Shown here in pieces: positions 8,136 through 14,656 of a stretch of 15,815 bases of DNA; positions within the stretch are counted from its first letter, which is position 1, and each line of letters begins with the position of its first letter. Origin of the DNA: Bacillota bacterium. Its GTDB lineage: Bacteria; Bacillota; Clostridia; Clostridiales; Clostridiaceae. The DNA lies in NCBI GenBank assembly GCA_023451395.1, contig JAEXZL010000167.1, positions 1 through 15,815 on the forward strand. The letters run 5' to 3'. A program made the translations under genes and the position numbers. The notes under the pieces were generated by a model. The model made no database searches and was not told the DNA's origin. It saw only the letters and a list, made by a program, of their open reading frames with translations.

Positions 8136-9113
8136 TTAACAGCTTTCACGAATTATAAGCTCCGGAGCTAGCATTACTCCTTTACTAGAGCTTTCTCCCT
8201 TTAAACTATGAACTAAATTATTTGCTGCAATCATTCCTGACTCATAGGACGGACGCCTCAGAGTGGTTAACCTAGGGTTTACATACTCGCAAAGAACAAT
8301 ATCATCAAAGCCTATAATAGCAATATCCTCAGGAACCAAGAGTCCTTTTTCCTTACAGGCTTTTATAGCACCAATTGCCATCTCATCATTTGCACAAAAA
8401 TATGCCTCTGCATAATTATCATTCTCTAAAAGCTTTAACATAGCGTTATAGCCACCCTGCTCAATAAAATTTCCGCAGCCATTCCAGGAAGGATTGTTCT
8501 CTAACCCAAGCTCCTTTACAGCCTTTTTAAACCCTTCTAGCCTTTTATTGCTGTCATAGGTATCCTTGGGTCCTGTAATAGTTCCAACTTTTCTATAGCT
8601 CATATTAGCCATGTGTTTTACTGCCTGATAAGCACCCATTACATTGTCTATTAAAACGCAGCTAATATATTCATTAGAAATCTTTCTATCTAAGACCACA
8701 ATGGGGAAACTATCTCCTGCTAGCTCAATAATCATTTCATCATCAATACTGGCAGATAAAATAATAGCTCCATCTACAAGACCTTGAGAAAGTATTTTGG
8801 ATACTGCATCCTTTCCACTAACGCTTTCAATGATTATTACCTCATAGCCCTGAACTTTAGCAACTTCCCTGACACCCTTTAGTATGTCTTTGTACACTAG
8901 GCTGTCAAAATCATATAATACAACAGCAATGAGATTGCTCTTTTTCGTTTTTAGGTTTCTAGCATTTCCATTAGGTCTGTAGTCAAGTTCCTTTACAGCC
9001 TTTAAAACCTTTAGCTTCGTTTCCCTGCTAATTGCCCCCTTATTATTTAGTGCATAGGATACAGTTGAAATTGATACTCCTGCTAATTTTGCAACATCTT
9101 TTATTGTACTCAT
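8136..9113 (-). CDS. LacI-family transcriptional repressor of the beta-1,2-glucan operon
   Basis: A 325-residue LacI/GalR regulator. Residues 1-50 form the classic helix-turn-helix (MSTIKDVAKLAGVSISTVSYALN), followed by the hinge YRPNGNARNLKTKKS. A periplasmic-binding-protein-like effector domain begins at NLIAVVLYDFD and includes FCANDEMAIGAI and IAIIGFDD. It is encoded inside the operon, 22 bp after the second permease gene and 25 bp before the GH3 gene, so it would be autoregulated. Its likely targets are the two GAAACGTTTC palindromes at 12240-12249 and 12428-12437, and its inducer is probably a sugar from the pathway (inference). A GTG at 9134 could add 8 residues, but GGGGG at 9124-9120, 6 nt before the ATG at 9113, and the family's usual start favour the ATG. 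Confidence 0.88.
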   Translation of the reverse strand: MSTIKDVAKLAGVSISTVSYALNNKGAISRETKLKVLKAVKELDYRPNGNARNLKTKKSNLIAVVLYDFDSLVYKDILKGVREVAKVQGYEVIIIESVSGKDAVSKILSQGLVDGAIILSASIDDEMIIELAGDSFPIVVLDRKISNEYISCVLIDNVMGAYQAVKHMANMSYRKVGTITGPKDTYDSNKRLEGFKKAVKELGLENNPSWNGCGNFIEQGGYNAMLKLLENDNYAEAYFCANDEMAIGAIKACKEKGLLVPEDIAIIGFDDIVLCEYVNPRLTTLRRPSYESGMIAANNLVHSLKGESSSKGVMLAPELIIRESC

Positions 9114-9135
9114 TGCAATCCCCCGTTTTATCACA

Positions 9136-9960
9136 TTATTTCATTCCCGTAATACTTATACCATCCATAATTTGCCTCTGGAAAATAACAAATATTATAA
9201 GTATAGGCACAACCATAATCGCTGCTCCTGCCATCTGCAGAGCAAAGTCTGCACTATTCTGCCCTTTTAACAGTGATAATCCCACAGAAAGGGTATAGTA
9301 CTTTTCATCATTAGCTATGATTAAAGGCCATAAGAAGCTATTCCATGCTCCAATAAAAGTCAAAATTCCTTGTACCGCAAAGATAGATTTAGACATAGGC
9401 AAAATCAACTGAAAAAAGGTCCTAAACTCTCCTGCACCATCTATTCGAAAGGCCTCAATAAGCTCTGTAGGTATGCTTTCCATAAACTGTCTGAATAAAA
9501 AGATACCAAAGGCTCCCACAAGTCCAGGCAGTACTATTCCAGTCATTGTGTTTGTTAAATTTAATAGATTTAAAATCAAATAAATGGGAATCATCGTTAT
9601 CTGTGATGGTATCATCATAGTTGCCAACACCATGGCAAAGACTCCATTCTTTAAAGGAAAGTCATACTTAGCAAAGGCATAACCTGCCATGGCATTCATA
9701 ATTAGTCCTACAAAAGAAAAGGCAACAATTATCAAAGTATTTTTTAAATAGGTAAGGAATTTCATTTTAGTAAATAAGGTTATATAATTTTCTAGGGTAA
9801 ACTTCTCAGGTAACAAGCTAATAGGTATCTTCATGGCCTCAGCCTCTGTTTTAAAAGAAGTCAAAAGCATCCAAACAAAAGGCCATACCATGATAATTCC
9901 GCCAGCTATTAGGAATACAATAAGAATTGTTTTATTTATGATTTTCCCTTTATTTTTCAT
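9136..9960 (-). CDS. ABC sugar transporter permease, MalG type
   Basis: A 274-residue inner-membrane permease of the carbohydrate uptake (CUT1) class. It has an N-terminal membrane anchor (ILIVFLIAGGIIMVWPFVW), then about five more hydrophobic segments. The cytoplasmic EAA loop ELIEAFRIDGAGEFRTFF...LP lies at about residues 163-188 and docks the ATPase. The WNSFLWPL segment and an end near ISITGMK are typical of MalG-like subunits. The start ATG follows AAAGGA at a distance of about 7 nt and lies 16 bp after the preceding permease gene. It is one half of the transmembrane channel for the sugar bound by the lipoprotein at 10981-12219. No ATP-binding subunit is encoded in the window, so a shared MsmK/MalK-type ATPase must come from elsewhere. 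Confidence 0.92.
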   Translation of the reverse strand: MKNKGKIINKTILIVFLIAGGIIMVWPFVWMLLTSFKTEAEAMKIPISLLPEKFTLENYITLFTKMKFLTYLKNTLIIVAFSFVGLIMNAMAGYAFAKYDFPLKNGVFAMVLATMMIPSQITMIPIYLILNLLNLTNTMTGIVLPGLVGAFGIFLFRQFMESIPTELIEAFRIDGAGEFRTFFQLILPMSKSIFAVQGILTFIGAWNSFLWPLIIANDEKYYTLSVGLSLLKGQNSADFALQMAGAAIMVVPILIIFVIFQRQIMDGISITGMK

Positions 9961-9976
9961 CCTTTTTTTCCTTTCA

Positions 9977-10876
9977 TTAATATTCTACTGTTCTCTTTTT
10001 TAGCTTAAACTGTATAGCTGTAGCAATCATAATAATGATAAAAAGTACAAAGGACCCAGCTGCAGCATATCCAAAATTACTATTTTTAAATCCATTCTGA
10101 TAAATGAGAAGTGCTAGGGATAAGGTGGAATTCAAAGGTCCCCCTTTAGTCATTACCATAGGTTCCTCAAAGAACTGTATCCAACCAATTAATGTAGTTA
10201 TGGTTACAAAGAATATGGAAAAGCTAAGTAGTGGTAGTGTAATGGATTTTAGTTTTTGCCACCGGTTAGCTCCGTCAATTTCTGCAGCTTCATAATAGGT
10301 CTTTGGTATTCCTTTAAGGGCAGCTAAGAATATAAGCATATTCATGCCTATGGCTTTCCATACCGCTAAAAGAATTAATGAAAGCTTTGCCCACTTTGCA
10401 TCCAGCAGCCAAGGTATTGGAGAAACTCCAAAGATCTGCAAAATATAATTAAATAATCCATAGCTGTTATTGTATAAATAGCCCCAAACTACAGCAACGG
10501 CTACAATATTTGTAATTGCCGGGGCATAGTAAAGCATTCTGGCAAATCTGAAAATGAAGCTTGTACCGTAGTTTAATAGAAGTGCGATTCCTAAAGAAAA
10601 TACTATTACAAGTGGTACACCTATAACTACATAAAAAGCTGTATTATACAATGCCTGTAAAAAAGAATCGTCCTTAAAAAGTGCAAGATAATTTCCTATT
10701 CCAATAAAGCTTATATTGGAAAAATTAGCTAAGCCCTTCAAATTCATATTAGTAAAGCTTATTCCCAGTGCTGCAAAAATTGGGATAATGGAAAAGACAA
10801 ATAATAAAATAATTGTAGGTGCCAGAAATAGGTATGGATATTTATATCGATTCAATTTTCTTAAAAATTGTTTCAT
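9977..10876 (-). CDS. ABC sugar transporter permease, MalF type
   Basis: A 299-residue integral membrane protein of the CUT1 sugar-importer permease family. It starts with a short cytoplasmic tail and a first helix (YPYLFLAPTIILLFVFSII), followed by about five further helices. The EAA loop TYYEAAEIDGANRWQKLK...LPLL lies near residues 192-217. The QFFEEPMVMTKGGP block just after it is characteristic of the MalF/UgpA-like subunit. The start has a strong GGGAGG Shine-Dalgarno. It pairs with the MalG-type gene 16 bp downstream. It is separated from the binding-protein gene by 104 bp that hold a terminator-like hairpin, so it is probably translated from less mRNA than the binding protein. The substrate is inferred from the operon to be beta-1,2-glucooligosaccharides. 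Confidence 0.92.
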   Translation of the reverse strand: MKQFLRKLNRYKYPYLFLAPTIILLFVFSIIPIFAALGISFTNMNLKGLANFSNISFIGIGNYLALFKDDSFLQALYNTAFYVVIGVPLVIVFSLGIALLLNYGTSFIFRFARMLYYAPAITNIVAVAVVWGYLYNNSYGLFNYILQIFGVSPIPWLLDAKWAKLSLILLAVWKAIGMNMLIFLAALKGIPKTYYEAAEIDGANRWQKLKSITLPLLSFSIFFVTITTLIGWIQFFEEPMVMTKGGPLNSTLSLALLIYQNGFKNSNFGYAAAGSFVLFIIIMIATAIQFKLKKRTVEY

Positions 10877-10895
10877 CTTTACTTCCTCCCAAAAT

Positions 10896-10955
10896 TGAAT
10901 AAAAACCTAGGGAGAACTTCAGATTTGGCGTTATTATCCTGCAGTCTCCCTAGCT
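10896..10955 (-). terminator. Leaky terminator / attenuation hairpin behind the binding-protein gene
   Basis: On the - strand CTAGGGAGA (10953-10945) pairs perfectly with TCTCCCTAG (10915-10907) across a 29-nt loop, and the second arm is followed by a TTTTT run (10905-10901). This resembles a weak intrinsic terminator or a 3'-end stabilising hairpin. It sits 28 nt past the binding-protein stop and before the permease ribosome binding site, the usual place for lowering expression of the downstream genes. Confidence 0.55.
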
Positions 10956-10980
10956 TAAAACATAAGTTATTCTTTATAGG

Positions 10981-12219
10981 TTATTCTTTCAAAAGCCCTC
11001 CAGCCTTTTCATTTACCTGATCTAACTCCTTTTGAACCTCTGATCCTCCAACAGTAATTCTTTCCGTAGCAGCAATGATTTCTTGAGCAATACTTTCCCA
11101 GTCGGTAATGGATGGAGCTGATTTAGCATCCTTCATCTGTTCTCCAAAAGGTGAAAGTAATTCATTGTTCTTTAAGGCATCATCCTCCCAAGCTTCTGTT
11201 CTTGAAGGAAGAGCATTAGCTATTTCTTGCCACTTAAGCTGAGTAGAAACATCAGTAAGGTAGTTAATATAAAGTGCCGCTTCATCAGGGTTATCAGTAG
11301 AGTTAAATATTGAAAGGTTCGATCCACCTACATAGGAAGTATTTGACACATTTCCTGGAAGAACTCTAACCTTCCATTTCCCCTCTAAATCAGCAGCAGT
11401 ATCATTTATACTATTTATCATCCAAGGACCGCCAATGAACATTGGAAAAGTTCCATCCTTAAAGCCCTGAATAGCATCATAGTCGCTCTGTGCAGGAGCA
11501 TAGCCATCTTTTATTAGGCCTGTGGCATATTCCATACCCTCTACATATTCCTTAGAGTTAAAGAGAGGTTTATTATCCTCAGAGAGGGGCATGCCACCAT
11601 TCTGCCATGCAAATATTAAACTAAAGATCTGATCTTTAGTGTCTAAAAGAATTCCATATTTTTTGGCATCAGCATCAGTAAGCTTACTAGCTGCATCCTT
11701 TAGCTCCTTCCAATTGGTAGGTCCTTCAGGATAACCAACCTCCGCCAGCAAATCTGTTCTATAGAATAAAACTCTTGTTTCTACATACCACGGAACACCT
11801 ACATATTCATCATTGTAATAGCCTGTCTCAACTGAACTATCAAAAAAGTTATCTGGGTTTAAATTCTCATGCTTCTTAGCATAATCACTTAAATTCATAA
11901 GTACACCTGCATCAGCAAATTCTGTAACCCATGAAGTTCCCATCTGAACCACATCAGGACCATTTTGAGATGCCACAGCAGTTAAAAGCTTATCATGAGC
12001 TTGATCCCAAGGTATGGACTGAACATCGATTTTTATATTAGGATTTTTCTCCTCAAAAGCAGGACTTAATTGATCCAGCAGCTCTCCTTCGGTACCCATA
12101 GCCCATACGGTAAGAGTTACTTCGCCAGAATTATTATCACTAGTACCTGAAGCACAACCAGTTAAAAAAACAGCACCTGCTAGGGTAACTGGCAACAGCT
12201 TTTTTATTATATTTTTCAT
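10981..12219 (-). CDS. Solute-binding lipoprotein of the ABC importer, probable beta-1,2-glucooligosaccharide binder
   Basis: A 412-residue extracellular lipoprotein. The signal sequence ends in the lipobox LTGC, so Cys22 would be lipidated and the mature protein anchored on the outer face of the membrane. A short Ser/Asn-rich linker follows (ASGTSDNNSG). The rest is a family 1 extracellular solute-binding fold: VTLTVWAMGTEGE at the start, GPDVVQMGTSWVTEFA, YVGVPWYVETRVLFYRTDLL, and FKDGTFPMFIGGPWMI. It is the first gene of the operon, preceded by GGAGGG (12231-12226) 6 nt from the ATG. By position it corresponds to L. innocua Lin1841, which binds sophorooligosaccharides. Aromatic residues that may stack on sugars are present (W39, W73, W98), but the ligand cannot be proven from sequence. 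A possible operator lies 20 bp upstream of the start. Confidence 0.9.
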   Translation of the reverse strand: MKNIIKKLLPVTLAGAVFLTGCASGTSDNNSGEVTLTVWAMGTEGELLDQLSPAFEEKNPNIKIDVQSIPWDQAHDKLLTAVASQNGPDVVQMGTSWVTEFADAGVLMNLSDYAKKHENLNPDNFFDSSVETGYYNDEYVGVPWYVETRVLFYRTDLLAEVGYPEGPTNWKELKDAASKLTDADAKKYGILLDTKDQIFSLIFAWQNGGMPLSEDNKPLFNSKEYVEGMEYATGLIKDGYAPAQSDYDAIQGFKDGTFPMFIGGPWMINSINDTAADLEGKWKVRVLPGNVSNTSYVGGSNLSIFNSTDNPDEAALYINYLTDVSTQLKWQEIANALPSRTEAWEDDALKNNELLSPFGEQMKDAKSAPSITDWESIAQEIIAATERITVGGSEVQKELDQVNEKAGGLLKE

Positions 12220-12239
12220 TACAAACCCTCCTTTTTATA

Positions 12240-12249
12240 GAAACGTTTC
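12240..12249. promoter_or_regulatory. LacI-type operator O1
   Basis: A perfect palindrome GAAACGTTTC, 20 bp before the start of the binding-protein gene and downstream of its promoter, next to the ribosome binding site. LacI-family proteins bind palindromes with a central CG. Bound repressor here would block the transcribing polymerase. An identical copy lies at 12428-12437. Confidence 0.7.
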
Positions 12250-12280
12250 ACTTAAAATGCAATATTATCCTTACTTGTGA

Positions 12281-12312
12281 ATTATATTACCATGGTATTT
12301 TTATACTTTCAA
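12281..12312 (-). promoter_or_regulatory. Promoter of the beta-1,2-glucan operon
   Basis: Read on the - strand, a -35 box TTGAAA (12312-12307) is followed after 17 bp by TAATAT (12289-12284), overlapping TATAAT at 12286-12281. Transcription would start near 12275. The perfect palindrome TACCATGGTA (12288-12297) lies in the spacer and could bind a further factor. Confidence 0.5.
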
Positions 12313-12427
12313 GGAATTTTCCACATGTTAAGTAATTGTTTACATTTGTATATAATCAAGATATATGGTCATTGTTATTTTATTGTTAAACCCTAATATA
12401 CTTTTTAAATTTTTCTAAAACATTGTT

Positions 12428-12437
12428 GAAACGTTTC
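12428..12437. promoter_or_regulatory. LacI-type operator O2
   Basis: The second exact GAAACGTTTC palindrome, here within TGAAACGTTTCA (12427-12438), lies about 115 bp upstream of the predicted -35 box. Its centre is 188 bp from O1, close to 18 helical turns, so a tetrameric repressor could loop the DNA between them (inference). Confidence 0.65.
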
Positions 12438-12478
12438 ATTAATATTTTATTAACTAGGTACCGGTATTTATAATATGG

Positions 12479-12497
12479 GCCTATACAGAGTATAGGC
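12479..12497. repeat. Perfect 8-bp inverted repeat with 3-bp centre
   Basis: GCCTATAC and GTATAGGC flank AGA. No T-tract follows on either strand, so this is not a terminator. It lies between the nagA terminator and the operon promoter region and looks like an operator for a dimeric regulator, or a small hairpin. The regulator is unknown. Confidence 0.45.
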
Positions 12498-12529
12498 AGA
12501 CTACCTTAACACTTCCTTAGTTAGAGCAT

Positions 12530-12570
12530 AATAAAATAGCCCCAGCAGTTATTGCACTGCTGAGACTATT
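12530..12570 (-). terminator. Intrinsic terminator of the nagB-nagA unit
   Basis: On the - strand AATAGTCTCAGCAG (12570-12557) pairs with CTGCTGGGGCTATT (12548-12535) over 14 positions, two of them G-U, around an 8-nt loop, followed by TTATTA. The two wobble pairs would be C-A mismatches in a + strand transcript, so the hairpin is built for the - strand. It begins 15 nt past the nagA stop codon. Confidence 0.8.
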
Positions 12571-12584
12571 ATTATTCATAAATA

Positions 12585-13769
12585 TTAAAAGGCTTCCTTA
12601 AGAATATTCCCCTTCACCATTACCATATTTATATCAATATCTTCTCCAAATATAAGTAGGTCAGCATCCTTCCCTTCAGCTATTGAACCTTTATGCTTAT
12701 CTATTTTCAATAGCTTAGCAGGATTCAGGGTCATCATCTTAACCACCTGATAAAGAGGAGCATCTGTTAGCTGCCACATGGTACGTATCAAGCTATCAGC
12801 AGTGGCTACACTTCCTGCAAAGGCACTCCTATCAGGAAGCTTGGCTACCCCTTCTTCTACAATGGTATCCATACCTGTATCCTTATTACCAAGTACATAT
12901 GTCCCTTCCGGCATACCTGCAGCCCTCATAGAATCAGTTACCAGGCAGATGCGATCAGAGCCCTTTACCTTATAAATAAGCTGAAGAAGCTCCTTAGGAA
13001 GATGCCTTCCATCAGCTATTACCTCTAGATAAAGCTCGTCTATCAAGTACCCAGCTTCAATGGCACCACCTACCCTATAAGCATTAACTCTCTTTACTCC
13101 AGACATACCTGAATAAAAATGAGTTAAGGCTGTAATTCCATTTTCATAAGCCTTAAAAACCTGATCGCTGGTAGCATCTGAATGAGCTAATGAGCTTACT
13201 ATACCATGGCTTACCAAAGCTTTTAGGAAAGCATCAGCTCCCTCTAGTTCAATGGCAAAGGACCATCGAATAATTCTGTCCGTTCTTTTTAAAACTTCTT
13301 CATACTCCTCTGGCTCAGGGTTTCGAAGATATTTAGGATCCTGTGCTCCCCTCTGATCATAAGCAAAATAGGGTGCTTCCAGATGCAGTCCCAATATATT
13401 AGGCATATCCTCTCTATCAAGTTCTACTTTGTTAAATAAATCCACAAAGTCCATTAAGGATTTTCTTGTACTGGTTATAGTTGTTGGCACAATGGAAGTT
13501 GTTCCATGGGTCATATGCATTTCACAGGCCTTATAAATGGACTCAAGGGTACCATCCATAAAATCAGCTCCCCCTGCTCCATGGGTATGGACATCAATAA
13601 AGCCTGGGGAAAGGTATTTATTCATAACATCAATCTCACGATCTGCAGATATATCAATAGGTTTTCCAAAAGAAACTTTCTCAATAATACCATCCTCCAC
13701 CAATACCTCCCCAGGATAAACTCCTGTTGCAGTAATAATTCTGCAATTTCTAAAGAGGATTGAAGCCAT
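12585..13769 (-). CDS. nagA: N-acetylglucosamine-6-phosphate deacetylase (divergent NagA branch)
   Basis: A 394-residue cytoplasmic metal-dependent amidohydrolase, the usual NagA length. Visible sites are SPGFIDVHTHG (His61, His63), the metal-ligand Glu131 in GLHLEAPYF, His196 in SLAHSDAT, His217 in LTHFYSGM, His256 in ADGRHLP and the catalytic Asp279 in CLVTDSM. The C-terminal NPAKLLKI...GSIAEGKDADLLIF is standard. It would remove acetate from GlcNAc-6-phosphate, feeding the deaminase encoded just upstream. Differences from classical NagA are LEAPYF for LEGPF and THFYSGM for THLFNAM, so the exact substrate may differ. A frame from GTG 13778 is longer, but that GTG overlaps the AAGGAG (13783-13778) that serves the ATG at 13769, 8 nt away. 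It follows nagB by 29 bp and ends at its own terminator. Confidence 0.85.
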   Translation of the reverse strand: MASILFRNCRIITATGVYPGEVLVEDGIIEKVSFGKPIDISADREIDVMNKYLSPGFIDVHTHGAGGADFMDGTLESIYKACEMHMTHGTTSIVPTTITSTRKSLMDFVDLFNKVELDREDMPNILGLHLEAPYFAYDQRGAQDPKYLRNPEPEEYEEVLKRTDRIIRWSFAIELEGADAFLKALVSHGIVSSLAHSDATSDQVFKAYENGITALTHFYSGMSGVKRVNAYRVGGAIEAGYLIDELYLEVIADGRHLPKELLQLIYKVKGSDRICLVTDSMRAAGMPEGTYVLGNKDTGMDTIVEEGVAKLPDRSAFAGSVATADSLIRTMWQLTDAPLYQVVKMMTLNPAKLLKIDKHKGSIAEGKDADLLIFGEDIDINMVMVKGNILKEAF

Positions 13770-13798
13770 AACGCTCACTCCTTTCTTATACCAAGATT

Positions 13799-14551
13799 CT
13801 ATAGCTTTTGGGCACAGGCAGAGTCAATATACATTCGGCAGCCCTTCTTAAGTTGTAATATACTGGCAGGACACTCCTCAGAAATCTCACCCTTAAGAGC
13901 AGAAGCTGTGGCATCAGCCTTTCTTTCCCCAGGAACAATACAGAAAATGTGCACCGCTGAAATAAGTGTAGGTATAGTAAGGGTTATTGCCTCTGTTGGC
14001 ACCTCATCTAGTGTTGAAAAGCACTTGTCATGAACCTGCTGCATACGGCACTTAAAATCTAAGGTTACAATTTTAATCCTTTGTGGATCATTAAAATCAG
14101 CTACTGGAGGATCATTAAAGGCAATATGTCCATTTTCTCCAATGCCCATAAAGACAATATCTGGAGTAAATTTTTCTAACAAGGAGGAATATCTAATACA
14201 CTCCTCCTGCGGATTAGCCAGTCCATTAATAAGATTGACAGAACGGAAGGGAACCTTATCAAAAATAGCCTTAGTTAAAAATCCATTAAAGGACTGAGGA
14301 CTGCCAATTTCAAAGCCAATATACTCATCCATATGAAAGGCATTTATTCTATTCCAAGGCAAATCCATCTTAACTAAAGCTTCAAGAAATTCATTCTGAG
14401 ATGGTGCTGCAGCAAAAATGCAATTAACAAAGTCCTTTTTCATTAAAAGCTCATTAATTACCTCTCCTGCTTCCTTGGCAGCTGCTTGACCCATCTCTTC
14501 ACGAGTAGGAAAAATTCTAAGATTTATTTCATCATATTGTTTATTAATCAT
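13799..14551 (-). CDS. nagB: Glucosamine-6-phosphate deaminase-like protein with altered active site
   Basis: A 250-residue protein of the glucosamine-6-phosphate deaminase/6-phosphogluconolactonase fold. Recognisable parts are FHMDEYIG with Asp75 and Glu76 (the NMDEY block) and GIGENGHIAFNDPP at about 136-149. In E. coli NagB the latter block reads GxGxDGHIAFNEP, with Asp141, His143 and Glu148 in catalysis. Here Asp141 is replaced by Asn140, His142 is kept, and Glu148 is Asp147. The phosphate loop, usually ATGSTP, reads AAAPSQNEF. These features mark a NagB-like subfamily common in Firmicutes. Deamination of GlcN-6-phosphate to fructose-6-phosphate is the default function given the adjacent nagA, but another amino-sugar phosphate substrate or altered catalysis is possible. 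The start ATG has AGAGGG 7 nt upstream. Its promoter overlaps the stop codon of the gene before it. Confidence 0.75.
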   Translation of the reverse strand: MINKQYDEINLRIFPTREEMGQAAAKEAGEVINELLMKKDFVNCIFAAAPSQNEFLEALVKMDLPWNRINAFHMDEYIGFEIGSPQSFNGFLTKAIFDKVPFRSVNLINGLANPQEECIRYSSLLEKFTPDIVFMGIGENGHIAFNDPPVADFNDPQRIKIVTLDFKCRMQQVHDKCFSTLDEVPTEAITLTIPTLISAVHIFCIVPGERKADATASALKGEISEECPASILQLKKGCRMYIDSACAQKL

Positions 14552-14586
14552 ACAATTACCCTCTTTTTTTCAAAATAGCAAACCAT

Positions 14587-14600
14587 AGTAAACGTTATCT
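14587..14600. promoter_or_regulatory. Possible CcpA site (cre) in the nagB leader
   Basis: AGTAAACGTTATCT matches the cre consensus TGWNANCGNTNWCA at all defined positions except the two outermost. It lies about 28 bp downstream of the predicted -10 box, where bound CcpA would act as a roadblock, consistent with glucose repression of amino-sugar use. Confidence 0.4.
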
Positions 14601-14627
14601 TATGGCGGTATACACCCTTGCACCTAT

Positions 14628-14656
14628 AATTTACTATAGGGAAATCTCCTGGTCAA
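14628..14656 (-). promoter_or_regulatory. Promoter of nagB-nagA
   Basis: On the - strand TTGACC (14656-14651) and TAAATT (14633-14628) are separated by 17 bp. The -35 box overlaps the stop codon (TGA, 14655-14653) of the DUF5662 gene, and there is no terminator between them, so readthrough from that gene is also possible. Confidence 0.5.

Noticed and set aside
9032..9298. 88-codon + strand ORF spanning the LacI/permease junction
   Set aside because: It is antisense to two conserved genes, and its sequence resembles no known protein.
12339..12356. TTTACA...TATAAT on the + strand as a promoter
   Set aside because: The spacer is only 6 bp and no + strand gene follows.
12427..12438. Reading TGAAACGTTTCA as a CcpA cre site
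   Set aside because: With the central CG aligned, the outer positions of the 14-bp cre consensus mismatch; the 12-bp spacing fits a dedicated LacI-family operator better.
13506..13763. Overlapping + strand ORFs inside nagA
   Set aside because: Both are shadows of the conserved NagA N-terminal region.
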